From: Flavobacteriales bacterium
GTDB taxonomy: Bacteria > Bacteroidota > Bacteroidia > Flavobacteriales_F > PHOS-HE28
DNA length: 64,000 nt
NCBI GenBank assembly: GCA_016721825.1
Contig: JADKHI010000001.1
Coordinates: 1,364,001-1,428,000, forward strand
Direction: 5' to 3'
The notes under the pieces are model-generated. The model saw nothing but the letters and a program-made list of their open reading frames with translations. It searched no databases and was not told the origin of the DNA. Position 1 is the first letter of the stretch, and every line of letters starts with the position of its first letter. Shown here piece after piece: positions 8,188 to 16,877 of the stretch. Both the position numbers and the translations under genes were made by a program.

Positions 8188-9189
8188 ATGACCGCCAGCG
8201 CCACCGCCCAGGCCAGCCCTTCGCTCGCCGAGATCCAGCGTCCGATAGCGGCGGAGATGAAGCTGTTCGAGCAGCGCTTCCGTGAGGCCATGCGCAGCAA
8301 GGCGCCCTTGCTGGACCGCATCATGCATTACATCGTGCAGCGCAAGGGCAAGCAGATGCGGCCCATGTTCACCCTGCTCAGCGCGCGCCAGTTCGGGCCC
8401 ATCACCGATGCGGGCTACGCGGCCGCCAGCCTGATCGAACTGCTGCACACCGCAACACTCGTCCACGACGACGTGGTGGACGGCAGCTCCATGCGCCGCG
8501 GCTTCTTCAGCATCAACGCGCTGTGGAAGAACAAGATCGCCGTGCTGGTGGGCGACTACCTGCTGAGCCGAGGGCTGCTGCTGGCCGTGGACCAGAAGCA
8601 GTTCGAACTATTGGGCATCGTGAGCACGGCGGTGCGCGAGATGAGCGAGGGCGAACTGCTGCAGCTGGAGAAGGCGCGCGGACTGAACTTCAAGGAGGAT
8701 GTGTACTTCGAGATCATCCGCCAGAAGACCGCCAGCTTGATCGCGGCGTGCTGCGCCAGTGGTGCGGCCGCCGGTGGTGCCACACCCGAGGAGGTGGCCC
8801 GCATGAAGCACTTCGGGGAGCTCACGGGCATCGCCTTCCAGATCAAGGACGACCTGTTCGACTACAACAACGCCCAGGACAGCGGGAAGCCGACCGGCCT
8901 GGACATCAAGGAGAAGAAACTGACCCTTCCGTTGATCCATGCGCTGCAGCAGGTGAGCGCGAGCGACCGCCGATGGATGGTGGATGTGGTGAAGAACCGC
9001 AACGAGGACAATGCCGCCTTGGCCAAGGTGATCGCTAAGGTGGTGGAGGTCGGCGGCATCGCACACGCCACACAACGCATGCACGCCTACCGCGACGAGG
9101 CCCTGACCCTGCTCCACACTTTCCCGGAGAACGAGGCCCGGAACGCGTTGGAAGGCCTCGTACACCTCACGGTCAACCGCACCAAGTAG
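8188..9189 (+). CDS. ispB: all-trans polyprenyl diphosphate synthase
   Basis: This trans-prenyltransferase condenses IPP units into a long-chain prenyl diphosphate, most likely the side chain of menaquinone. The 333-residue product has both aspartate-rich motifs, HDDVVD in LLHTATLVHDDVVDGS and KDDLFD in AFQIKDDLFDYNN, plus GKQMRPMF, the IPP-binding arginine region. The start follows a CATCTTTG box; an upstream in-frame start would run into the divergent gene's leader. Whether it is octaprenyl- or heptaprenyl-specific cannot be told from sequence, so the gene symbol is tentative. Confidence 0.9.
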   Translation: MTASATAQASPSLAEIQRPIAAEMKLFEQRFREAMRSKAPLLDRIMHYIVQRKGKQMRPMFTLLSARQFGPITDAGYAAASLIELLHTATLVHDDVVDGSSMRRGFFSINALWKNKIAVLVGDYLLSRGLLLAVDQKQFELLGIVSTAVREMSEGELLQLEKARGLNFKEDVYFEIIRQKTASLIAACCASGAAAGGATPEEVARMKHFGELTGIAFQIKDDLFDYNNAQDSGKPTGLDIKEKKLTLPLIHALQQVSASDRRWMVDVVKNRNEDNAALAKVIAKVVEVGGIAHATQRMHAYRDEALTLLHTFPENEARNALEGLVHLTVNRTK

Positions 9190-9197
9190 CCCTGTCC

Positions 9198-9644
9198 ATG
9201 GACCTTCGCATCGCCTTGGCCGCTCTGCTCCTGAGCCTAGCAGCTTGCACCGCACCTCAGGATCCCGCTCCTGCCGCCACGGTCCCCGCTTCACCAGCGA
9301 CCACAGACACTTCTGCAGCGCTGCCCGACACCCTCCAGAACGGCCACCAGCGGCTGCGCGACGCCCTCGGACGCCTGCAGATGGAAGGCGACATGCTCAA
9401 CGGTCAGCGCCACGGCCTGTGGGTCGCCTACGGCTCGAGCGGACAGGTAAAAAGCCGAAACACCTACGTGAACGGTGTGCTCGAAGGTCCCTCGACCGTG
9501 TTCCGCGAGAACGGAGCGCTCTACTACGAAGGCCAGCATTTCAGCGGGCAACCGGTGGGCACTTGGAAGTTCCACGACGAGATCGGAACCTTGGTGCGAA
9601 CCGTCGTATACGACAGCACAGGGGCGGAGATCAAGGGGAAATGA
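9198..9644 (+). CDS. lipoprotein with MORN/YwqK-type repeats
   Basis: This is a 148-residue protein with a lipoprotein signal; the lipobox is LAAC with Cys near residue 17. After a Pro/Ala/Thr-rich linker come three repeats of the form G...HGLWVAYGSSGQVKSRNTYVNG, GPSTVFRENGALYYEGQHF and GTWKFHDEIGTLVRTVVYD, the MORN-like pattern of YwqK-family proteins. The family is often labelled antitoxin, but no toxin partner is visible here. It begins 8 bases after the polyprenyl synthase stop and is probably co-transcribed. Confidence 0.8.
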   Translation: MDLRIALAALLLSLAACTAPQDPAPAATVPASPATTDTSAALPDTLQNGHQRLRDALGRLQMEGDMLNGQRHGLWVAYGSSGQVKSRNTYVNGVLEGPSTVFRENGALYYEGQHFSGQPVGTWKFHDEIGTLVRTVVYDSTGAEIKGK

Positions 9645-9726
9645 CCGGTCGCGGTCGGCTAGGATCCCACAGTGTCTCCACACTGAACTAACAGGTTATA
9701 CACGAGCACTCCACGATCCGCAAGGG

Positions 9727-9734
9727 TACCTTTG
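9727..9734 (+). promoter_or_regulatory. Bacteroidota -7 box before dnaG
   Basis: TACCTTTG is a perfect TAnnTTTG match, 35 bases before the dnaG ATG at 9770. Confidence 0.55.
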
Positions 9735-9769
9735 CGGTCGTTAGCGCCCTGCGGTCGTACCGCTCCCGG

Positions 9770-11722
9770 ATGATCACGCCCCGCACCATTCAGAACGTCA
9801 AGGACGTCGTTCGCATCGAAGAGGTGTTGGGCGACTTCATCGCGCTGAAACGCAAGGGACCGCGCTACCTGGGGTTGTGTCCGTTCCACAACGAAAAGAC
9901 GCCCTCGTTCAACGTCAGCCCCAACCTCGGCATCTACAAGTGCTTCGGTTGCGGCGAGAGCGGTGATGCGATCACCTTCCTCACCAAGCACGAGCACCTC
10001 AGCTACCCCGAGGCCATCCGCTGGCTGGCCAAGCGTTACCAAGTCGACATCGAGGAAGAGGAGAGCTCGCCTGAGCAGGTCCTGGAGCAGAGCGAGCGAG
10101 AGAGCCTCTCGGTGATCCAGCAATGGGCGCTGAACTGGAGCGTGGACCAGCTCTGGAACACCGACGAAGGGAAGCGCATCGGTCACGGCTATTTCCGCGA
10201 ACGCGGCTTCACCGACGCCACCATCAAGGAATTCCAGCTGGGCTATGTGCCTGAACGCGGTGATGCCTTCGCACAGGCCGCCCTGGCCAATGGCTTCAAC
10301 CCCGAGCTGTTGGAGAAGGCCGGTTGGATCAAGCGCCGCGAGGATGGCACGCCCTGGGACTTCTTCCAGGGGCGCGTCACCTTCCCCGTGCAGGGCGTCA
10401 CTGGGCAGCCCATCGCGTTCGGAGCGCGCACGTTGCGTAGCGACAAGAAGCTGCCCAAGTACTTCAACAGCCCGGAGAGCGTCCTCTACATCAAGAGCCG
10501 CTCCCTCTACGGGATCTTCCACGCGAAGAAGGCCATTGTGGAGCAGGGTACCTGCTGCCTGGTGGAGGGCTACACCGATGTGATCAGCCTGCACCAAGCG
10601 GGCATCCACAACGTGGTGGCCAGCAGCGGCACCAGCCTCACCGAGGATCAGGTGCGCCTGATCAAGCGCTACGCACCGAGCGTTACCATCCTGTACGACG
10701 GCGACAACGCGGGCATCAAGGCCAGCTTGCGCGGCATCGACCTGATCCTGAAGGAAGGGTTGAACGTGAAGGTGGTGCTCTTCCCCAACGGTGAGGACCC
10801 CGACAGCTTCGCCCGTACACGCCCCAGCAGCGAGCTCGCCGCGTTCATCAAGGACAACGCGAAGGACTTCCTCGTCTTCAAGGCGGGCCTGCTGATGGCC
10901 GACGCCGGTGATGATCCGGTGAGTAAGGCCGCGGCCATCCACGAGATCGTCGAGAGCATCGCGCTGGTGCCCGACCACGTGCTGCGTTCGCTCTACCTGC
11001 AGCAATGCAGCCGCCTCTTGCTGGTGAACGAACAGGCGCTGATCAGCGAGCTCAACAAGGTGCTTCGGCGCGCCTACAAGAAGAAGCTCGGTGGTGACCA
11101 AGGTGTGCCGGAGGAGATGCTGGAGCCCAGTGCCGCTCCACCCCAGCCCGAGGTGGAAGTGCTTGGCACACGTCCGCAGGAACAGGATCTTCTTCGGATG
11201 CTCCTGCTCTATGGCGATGAGCGCGTCACTGTTCCACTGCAGGATCTGGAGACGGGACTTTCAAGCGACGAGGAGACCTCCGTGGCCGAACTGATCTTCC
11301 AGGAACTCGCTGCGGACGGGATCACTTTCGACGACACGATCCTGAATGCGATCTATCTCGACTATCGCCATGCCGCGAACTTGGGTAACCCTATGTCGCC
11401 CAACAGCTATGCCTCGCACAGCGATGATGCCTGGCGCAGCGCTGCGATCGACCTGCTGACCGAGAAGCACCTGCTGAGCATCAACTGGACGCGCCACCGG
11501 ATCCATGTGCCGCATGAGAAGGAACGCCTGCTCGATGCCGTACTGGAAGGCATGACCATTCTGAAGGAACGCCGCGTGGACCGCATGATCCGCGACAAGC
11601 AGGAACTGCTGAAGGGAGAGATCTCGGATGACACGCTGACGAACGTGATGCTCGAGATCCAGCAACTGAACGAACTGAAGAAAGCCTTGGCCAAGCACAC
11701 CGGCCGCGTGGTGGTCGGCTGA
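9770..11722 (+). CDS. dnaG: DNA primase
   Basis: DnaG synthesises RNA primers at the replication fork. The 650-residue product has the CHC2 zinc finger near residues 38-66 (CPFHNEKTPSF...YKCFGCG). The catalytic core follows, with GYVPERGD and the Toprim motifs LVEGYTDVISLHQAG and ILYDGDNAGIKAS (the acidic residues that bind metal). A C-terminal helical part presumably contacts the DnaB helicase. The length is normal. The start is preceded by a perfect -7 box. A convergent gene ends 12 bases downstream. Confidence 0.97.
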   Translation: MITPRTIQNVKDVVRIEEVLGDFIALKRKGPRYLGLCPFHNEKTPSFNVSPNLGIYKCFGCGESGDAITFLTKHEHLSYPEAIRWLAKRYQVDIEEEESSPEQVLEQSERESLSVIQQWALNWSVDQLWNTDEGKRIGHGYFRERGFTDATIKEFQLGYVPERGDAFAQAALANGFNPELLEKAGWIKRREDGTPWDFFQGRVTFPVQGVTGQPIAFGARTLRSDKKLPKYFNSPESVLYIKSRSLYGIFHAKKAIVEQGTCCLVEGYTDVISLHQAGIHNVVASSGTSLTEDQVRLIKRYAPSVTILYDGDNAGIKASLRGIDLILKEGLNVKVVLFPNGEDPDSFARTRPSSELAAFIKDNAKDFLVFKAGLLMADAGDDPVSKAAAIHEIVESIALVPDHVLRSLYLQQCSRLLLVNEQALISELNKVLRRAYKKKLGGDQGVPEEMLEPSAAPPQPEVEVLGTRPQEQDLLRMLLLYGDERVTVPLQDLETGLSSDEETSVAELIFQELAADGITFDDTILNAIYLDYRHAANLGNPMSPNSYASHSDDAWRSAAIDLLTEKHLLSINWTRHRIHVPHEKERLLDAVLEGMTILKERRVDRMIRDKQELLKGEISDDTLTNVMLEIQQLNELKKALAKHTGRVVVG

Positions 11723-11734
11723 TCGCAGGTGAGA

Positions 11735-12193
11735 TCAGTGCGCGTATGGCGAGCGGTCCATGTCCCCTGGCTGTCCACTTCGTTCCACGCGATCCACGAA
11801 GTACACCGTTTCACCGCGCCAGGGCAGCTTTGCGTAGCGTTCCACGTAGTGCAGGTTCACGCGTTCGCCGCTTAGGGACACCGCTTCAAGCTCCTTCAAC
11901 AGGCTGTCGTTCCCGCCGATCACACTGAAGGAGAACACCTCGTTCATGGCGTTGCCCTTCGCATCCACGGCCCCGAAGCTCTGCAGGTTGATCTGGCCCT
12001 CCCAGGTCTTGAACACCATGCCACGTTCGCTCAGCTTGATCACCACCCCGGACCGAACGCCCTTGCTGTAGCTTCCGTAGTAGAGGAACAACATGACCAA
12101 CACGAACACGACCAAGAACGCCAGAAGCAAGCGACGGACCCCCCGCTTCACGCTGGAGCCAATGGTGCGGGGTGCCGGGGTGGGGTTCTGCAT
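11735..12193 (-). CDS. small single-pass membrane protein conserved in Bacteroidota
   Basis: This is a 152-residue protein with one helix (about residues 21-42, LLLAFLVVFVLVMLFLYYGSY). A soluble domain begins SKGVRSGVVIKLSERGMVFKTWEGQINLQ and ends with an HYVERYAKLPWRGETVYFV segment. I recognise the pattern from short Bacteroidota proteins that databases sometimes mislabel as 6-phosphogluconate dehydrogenase; nothing here supports that enzyme. The function is unknown. It diverges from the cation-efflux gene, and a TACTTTCG box precedes the start. Confidence 0.75.
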   Translation of the reverse strand: MQNPTPAPRTIGSSVKRGVRRLLLAFLVVFVLVMLFLYYGSYSKGVRSGVVIKLSERGMVFKTWEGQINLQSFGAVDAKGNAMNEVFSFSVIGGNDSLLKELEAVSLSGERVNLHYVERYAKLPWRGETVYFVDRVERSGQPGDMDRSPYAH

Positions 12194-12197
12194 ACCA

Positions 12198-12205
12198 CGA
12201 AAGTA
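12198..12205 (-). promoter_or_regulatory. -7-box-like motif, divergent
   Basis: The reverse strand reads TACTTTCG just 5 bases before the start at 12193, one mismatch from consensus; the transcript would be nearly leaderless. Confidence 0.35.
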
Positions 12206-12221
12206 ACGCGCGGAGCAACGC

Positions 12222-12229
12222 TACCTTCG
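12222..12229 (+). promoter_or_regulatory. -7-box-like motif before the CDF transporter
   Basis: TACCTTCG lies 5 bases before the ATG at 12234, one mismatch from TAnnTTTG; with the opposite box at 12198 it makes a compact divergent promoter. Confidence 0.4.
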
Positions 12230-12233
12230 GCTC

Positions 12234-13145
12234 ATGGGGCACAGCCACCACGCGCATCACGACCATTCAGGGCCCGACCATGCGCAGGGGCCGGCGATCG
12301 GAGCGCTGCGAATGGCGTTCCTGATCAACGCGGCTTTCACGGTGATCGAGGCCGCCGGTGGGTGGTGGACGAACAGCATGGCGGTGTGGAGCGATGCGCT
12401 GCACGACCTGGGCGATTGCCTCGTGCTGGGCCTGGCCTGGTACCTGCAACGCCTCTCTGCCCGTGGCCGCGATGCCGACTACAGCTATGGGTACGGACGC
12501 TACAGCATGCTGGGTGGCTGGGTGAGCGCATGGATCCTGATCGCCGGTGCGGTGATGATGGTGGTGAGCGCTGCTCCCCGTCTTCTCTCCCCCGTTCAAC
12601 CGAACACCGGCGGCATGATGATCATCGCCTTGTTCGGCCTGGCCATGAACGGTTTCGCCGCTTGGAAACTGCACGCCGGCCATTCCCTGAACGAACGCGG
12701 GGCCTACCTGCACCTGCTTGAGGATGTGCTGGGGTGGGCCGCTGTCCTGGTAGGCGCCGTGGTGATCCGGTACACCGGCTGGTCGGCCATCGATCCGTTG
12801 CTTTCCATTGGCATCAGCTTGTTCATCGTGGTGAACGCACTGCGCACCTTGCGGAAAGGCACCGGCATCCTGATGCAACGCGGGCCCGAACGGGTGGACG
12901 CCGCAGCTATTCGCAATGCCCTGCTCGCTCTTCACCAGGTCGCGGATGTGCATGACCAACATGCATGGAGCTTGGATGGCGACTACACCGTGCTTACCGT
13001 GCACCTTGTCGTGAACACCCGTGATCTGGACGCGATCTCGACGGTGAAGAAGGAAGCCCGGCAAGCCCTGCATACGCTTGGGGTACAACACGCCACCATC
13101 GAGACGGAACTACCAGACGAGCTTTGCGAACTACTGCATCACTGA
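12234..13145 (+). CDS. cation diffusion facilitator (CDF) metal exporter
   Basis: This is a 303-residue inner-membrane transporter, probably exporting Zn or a similar divalent cation by proton antiport. A His-rich N-terminus (MGHSHHAHHDHSGPDH) precedes six helices. The metal site is visible as SDALHDLGD in helix 2 and HLLEDVLGW in helix 5, the HD...HD pattern typical of Zn-type CDF proteins of the CzcD/ZitB branch. A cytoplasmic C-terminal domain (VADVHDQHAWSLDGDYTVLTVHL) carries the His residues that bind metal between subunits. A 49-codon gene follows 3 bases after it. Confidence 0.93.
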   Translation: MGHSHHAHHDHSGPDHAQGPAIGALRMAFLINAAFTVIEAAGGWWTNSMAVWSDALHDLGDCLVLGLAWYLQRLSARGRDADYSYGYGRYSMLGGWVSAWILIAGAVMMVVSAAPRLLSPVQPNTGGMMIIALFGLAMNGFAAWKLHAGHSLNERGAYLHLLEDVLGWAAVLVGAVVIRYTGWSAIDPLLSIGISLFIVVNALRTLRKGTGILMQRGPERVDAAAIRNALLALHQVADVHDQHAWSLDGDYTVLTVHLVVNTRDLDAISTVKKEARQALHTLGVQHATIETELPDELCELLHH

Positions 13146-13148
13146 ACC

Positions 13149-13298
13149 ATGTCCCTGCGTAAGCGACTCTTCCGCCTGCTGGCGTCGATCAATAGGGCCT
13201 TGTTGCCCAAGCTCTGGAGCAAGGACCTCCTGCGGTTGTCCCCGATCCAGAAAGCCATCGTGGGCTACCGCTACTGGGTGACCCGCAACGCCCTCTGA
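13149..13298 (+). CDS. 49-residue conserved small protein
   Basis: The frame starts MSLRKRLFRLLASINRALLP and ends GYRYWVTRNAL. It is basic, with an amphipathic N-terminal half and the closing G-R-Y-VT-N-L signature. I recognise this as a short Bacteroidota protein found under the name SsrA-binding protein in some annotations; it is far too short to be SmpB, so that label is doubtful. It begins 3 bases after the CDF gene and is followed directly by a strong hairpin, which supports a real, expressed gene at the end of the operon. Confidence 0.75.
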   Translation: MSLRKRLFRLLASINRALLPKLWSKDLLRLSPIQKAIVGYRYWVTRNAL

Positions 13299-13304
13299 GA
13301 ACGA

Positions 13305-13341
13305 GAACGCCCCCGAAGATCCAGGACCTTCGGGGGCGTTC
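13305..13341. terminator. bidirectional hairpin terminator
   Basis: A 14-bp perfect stem (GAACGCCCCCGAAG with CTTCGGGGGCGTTC) and 9-base loop lies between two convergent genes. Confidence 0.8.
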
Positions 13342-13358
13342 ATGCTTCACCTTTCGGT

Positions 13359-14747
13359 TCAACGCAGCATCACACGCTGCACTGCGCTTCCTTCTGCGGA
13401 AGTGACACGCAGCACGTAGGCTCCCTTGGCCAGATCGCCGAGATCCAGATCACGACGCATCCACGTGCCGCTGAGCGCGAACTGCTCGCTGCGCACCACG
13501 CGACCGTGCAGGTCCACCACATCAAGGCGCTGGTCATGGCCACCGCTGATCAACTCCAATTCCACTGTCACATGGCCTTCGCTGGGGTTCGGCATCACGT
13601 TGAACTGCAACACGTTGCCGGAGAACTCCTCGAAGCCAGGCGTGCAGGGAGCAGGAATGATGGACACTGGCACGAAGGCGGTGTCCGTGGGGCAGATCGA
13701 CCCGTAGACCACGTAGTAGTATGTTCCGGCAGGGTCCACTTGCGCATTGAACACCGAGTTGAACGGACCGAAGTAGTTGTCCGTCGGGCCATACCAGTCG
13801 CCGCCGTTCTGATTCGGGTTGCCGGTCAGGTATTGGGTCAGGTCCACGGCCGTCTCGTTGTAGCATACCTGCGCCGCCATCCCTTGTCCAGCATTCTCGG
13901 CCGGTACGGCTTCCACGGTCACCGTGGCGGTAGCAGGGCCACAAGGAGCGATCCCTGGTACAGCGTAGGTGTAGATCCCAATGGGATCGACATCCGGGAT
14001 GTAGATGCCGTTGTGCGCACCACCGCCGGGCTTGGTCCAGGTACCACCGGCCATCTGGGCCCCGCCGAGGAAGTTCGACAGATCGATGTTGGAACCACCG
14101 CCCAAGGCACACACCTGCACGGTACCTGGCGTACCGGGGTTGTTGTTGGGCAGATAGGTCACCGTGATGCTGGTCTGCGAAGAGACACAGGGAGGCAGCA
14201 CATTGAACGCATAAGTGTAGTTACCAGGGAGTGACACACCGGGATCAAAGATCCCATTCGCCACCACCGCACCCTGCGGGTCGGTCCATACGCCTCCGGG
14301 ATCCGGCGTACCACCCAACAAGGACAACAATGGAACGCTTGGGTCCGACGTGCACTTGGTGTGCGTTGCGGTCAGCCCCGTATTGGGGTTCGTTGCAGGC
14401 GCGATGGTACGCGTGATCGTCTCCGTATCAGCCACATTGCCATTGTAGATCAGCTGCACAATGATCGTGTAGTTCCCCGCAGGAAATGTGCCCAGGGGGA
14501 TCGGAGCGGTGTACGCCCCTCCCGGGTTACCGTTCCCGGTGTTCAACGTCACGTTCAAGGTGGTACCCACAAAGTTCAACGCATAGCTCGTGGGAACCTT
14601 CCCTGCGGGAAGCGCCCCGGTCGCGGTCACGGTCACAACGGTGCATTCGGACAGCGAGCTTGGCGATGTGCTCAGCGCGTTGATGGTCTGACACATGGCC
14701 TGCACTGCCAGCGTGGTAACGAAGAGCGTAGTAAGGATCCGTTTCAT
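13359..14747 (-). CDS. secreted T9SS type A sorting-domain protein
   Basis: This is a 462-residue extracellular protein. A signal peptide (residues 1-20) is followed by three or four beta-sandwich modules of about 85 residues. These have the repeated pattern VCALGGGSNIDLSNFLGG..MAGGTWTKPGG..G.Y.PDVDPIGIYTYAV, i.e. PKD-like or adhesin-like repeats also present in the protein at 60495. The last 80 residues (NVMPNPSEGHVTVELE ... LAKGAYVLRV) form the T9SS type A sorting domain that directs export and surface attachment. The substrate is unknown; a role in adhesion is likely. A TAAATTCG box precedes it. Confidence 0.85.
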   Translation of the reverse strand: MKRILTTLFVTTLAVQAMCQTINALSTSPSSLSECTVVTVTATGALPAGKVPTSYALNFVGTTLNVTLNTGNGNPGGAYTAPIPLGTFPAGNYTIIVQLIYNGNVADTETITRTIAPATNPNTGLTATHTKCTSDPSVPLLSLLGGTPDPGGVWTDPQGAVVANGIFDPGVSLPGNYTYAFNVLPPCVSSQTSITVTYLPNNNPGTPGTVQVCALGGGSNIDLSNFLGGAQMAGGTWTKPGGGAHNGIYIPDVDPIGIYTYAVPGIAPCGPATATVTVEAVPAENAGQGMAAQVCYNETAVDLTQYLTGNPNQNGGDWYGPTDNYFGPFNSVFNAQVDPAGTYYYVVYGSICPTDTAFVPVSIIPAPCTPGFEEFSGNVLQFNVMPNPSEGHVTVELELISGGHDQRLDVVDLHGRVVRSEQFALSGTWMRRDLDLGDLAKGAYVLRVTSAEGSAVQRVMLR

Positions 14748-14770
14748 GTGCGGGGTTCAGGGATGAGGTG

Positions 14771-14778
14771 CGAATTTA
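14771..14778 (-). promoter_or_regulatory. -7-box-like motif for the T9SS gene
   Basis: The reverse strand reads TAAATTCG 24 bases before the start at 14747, one mismatch from TAnnTTTG. Confidence 0.35.
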
Positions 14779-14813
14779 CGGGCACGGGTCGGATCTCCGA
14801 TCTTTCCGCCTCC

Positions 14814-16877
14814 ATGCGCCGCCCGCTTCTTTTCGTTGCACTCCTGTGCTGGACCCTTTACGGGTGGGGCCAGGGTGTGCTGATCAACGAGCTTCAACCG
14901 GCCTGTCAGCGATCCCTTTCCACACCCGAGGGCGATCATCCGGACTGGGTGGAGCTGATCGGCACCGGACCTCGGCCGATCGACCTCAACGGCCACACGC
15001 TCTCCCTGGGTGCCAGGCATCACCGGTTCAGCAGCACGCTCACCCTTGCGCCGAACCAGCATCTCCTCCTCTTCTTCGATGGCCACCCCGAACGCGGTGA
15101 AACACACATCGACCTCAAGCTGGCCCGAGAGGGGGGTACGCTCTTGCTCATCGCCCCGGATGGCAGCTCGGTGGTCGACCTGTACTCCTGGCCCGAACTG
15201 CCTGCGGATGTTTCCATTGGTCGCTTACCCGATGGCAGCCGGACATGGAGCCTGTTCCCTATACCGAGCCCGGGAGAGCGCAACACCACGGATGTGGCCC
15301 GCACACGCGTGGCCGGAACCGTGAACCTTGTCAGTGCGGACGGTCACATCACGTCCCACCCCAACAACAAGGACCGGATCCGCTACACAACGGATGGCGC
15401 TGCGGTCACCGACAGCTCGCCCCTGCTCACCGACGGCCTCCTCGTGACGCCAGGGCGGGTGGTCCGCGCACGGCGAATGCCGACCAACGCGCTGCCGGGG
15501 CCAGAGACGATGCTCACGGTGCAGGACGGGAGGCGCGAGCCGACCTACATCAGTATCGCTGGGGACCCGGTCGCGCTTTACAATGACACGAGCGGGATCC
15601 TTGCCGAGGGCGCCGCTGCCAACTTCAGCCGCAGTGGACCAGCTTGGCAAAAGCCCGTGCTGGTGGAGCTGGCCTTCGAGGATACCAACAGCGTATGCCC
15701 GCTGGGGCTGGCCGTTGCCGGCAGTGGTTCCCGTAGCCTTCCGAAACGCTCGTTCAAGCTCTTCGCACGTGACCGCTTCGGCAGTGACGGCCCGATCGAA
15801 CTGCCGGGGCTGGGTGCTTGGGATGAGCTCCTCCTGCGGGCCGATGCTTCGCCCCATGCCTTGCTTCGGAACCTGCTGGCGGAAGAGGTCGCTCGTAGCG
15901 CCGGGCAGCATCTTGATGTGCAGCGGAGCTTGGTCGTTCCCTTATTCCTGAACGGCAACTACCAAGGCCTGTACCGCGCCATGCCTCCGAAGAACGGCCC
16001 TTGGCTCATGGAACAAAGCGGAGACGAGGCCATCGACCTGGTGGATGGGCCGGGGAACCATGCCTTGCGTGGCAGTGAGGATCGGCTTTCAATGGCCATT
16101 GAAGCCCTGAAGAGGAAAGCCCCTGTGGACAGCTTGGCCATGTGGCTCGATCTGGAGAGCCTGCTCGACCTGGCCAGCCTGGACCTGTACACGGGTCGTG
16201 CCGACCATGACCTGAACGTGCGTTGCTGGCGGCCCCGAGAACCTGATGGCCGTTGGCGCTGGATCCTCTTCGACATGGACCTCTGGGCCCCGGTGAACGA
16301 GAACAGCTTGGAACGCATGTGCAGCGCCACTGCCGTGGAAGCGCCTTACCTGCCGTTGTTACTGGCACACCCCGAACTGGGGCCACGGTTCATCGCACGT
16401 GTGGAAGGCCTGCTCGCCACGGTGCTTTCCAAGGCCCATGCCTCCCAGCTACTGGACAGCTTGTATGACACACACCGCACTGCCATGGAACGGGATCATG
16501 AACGATGGGCGCAAGTGTTGGAGCGGCCTTCGCCGCGAAGCTCCCTGGAGGAGTTGCACGCTCACGTCCAAGGAAGGCCAGGAACTTTGATGATGCAACT
16601 AGCGGAGCATACGAGGCGCTCCCTTCGCACCATCCGCTTTGAAAGTCCAGATCCCGAACAAGGGCAACTGTTCATCGAGGATCTTCCGTTGATCGGCGCG
16701 ACGGTCACCCAGCAGCTCCTTGCGGGTATTCCCGTCAGGGTGAGCGCCGTGGCGCACCCTGACTGGGAGTTCGCCGGGTGGGAAGGTTTGAAAGGAGGAT
16801 CACCTGTCCGGTGGATCGACCCATCAACGGTGCGAAGTGTAAAACCGCTCTTCCGAAAAGCAGTGATCAGGCCATGA
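14814..16877 (+). CDS. secreted lamin-tail and CotH-kinase-like protein
   Basis: This is a 687-residue exported protein. A signal peptide (LLFVALLCWTLYGWGQ) leads into a lamin-tail type domain (VLINELQPACQR...DHPDWVELIGTG...DLNGHTLSLG, residues about 20-155). A linker resembling the chitobiase C-terminal Ig fold follows, then a CotH-like region from about residue 260: RSLPKRSFKLFARDRFG, LLRNLLAEEVARSAG, VPLFLNGNYQGLYRAM, and RWRWILFDMDLWAP, the acidic D-D pair of CotH kinases. CotH proteins phosphorylate secreted or spore-coat proteins. It lacks an obvious T9SS sorting domain at its C-terminus. The stop overlaps the convergent purQ end by 11 bases. Confidence 0.8.
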   Translation: MRRPLLFVALLCWTLYGWGQGVLINELQPACQRSLSTPEGDHPDWVELIGTGPRPIDLNGHTLSLGARHHRFSSTLTLAPNQHLLLFFDGHPERGETHIDLKLAREGGTLLLIAPDGSSVVDLYSWPELPADVSIGRLPDGSRTWSLFPIPSPGERNTTDVARTRVAGTVNLVSADGHITSHPNNKDRIRYTTDGAAVTDSSPLLTDGLLVTPGRVVRARRMPTNALPGPETMLTVQDGRREPTYISIAGDPVALYNDTSGILAEGAAANFSRSGPAWQKPVLVELAFEDTNSVCPLGLAVAGSGSRSLPKRSFKLFARDRFGSDGPIELPGLGAWDELLLRADASPHALLRNLLAEEVARSAGQHLDVQRSLVVPLFLNGNYQGLYRAMPPKNGPWLMEQSGDEAIDLVDGPGNHALRGSEDRLSMAIEALKRKAPVDSLAMWLDLESLLDLASLDLYTGRADHDLNVRCWRPREPDGRWRWILFDMDLWAPVNENSLERMCSATAVEAPYLPLLLAHPELGPRFIARVEGLLATVLSKAHASQLLDSLYDTHRTAMERDHERWAQVLERPSPRSSLEELHAHVQGRPGTLMMQLAEHTRRSLRTIRFESPDPEQGQLFIEDLPLIGATVTQQLLAGIPVRVSAVAHPDWEFAGWEGLKGGSPVRWIDPSTVRSVKPLFRKAVIRP

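Noticed and set aside
11735..12193. 6-phosphogluconate dehydrogenase label
   Set aside because: The protein has 152 residues, one membrane helix and no NADP-binding motif.
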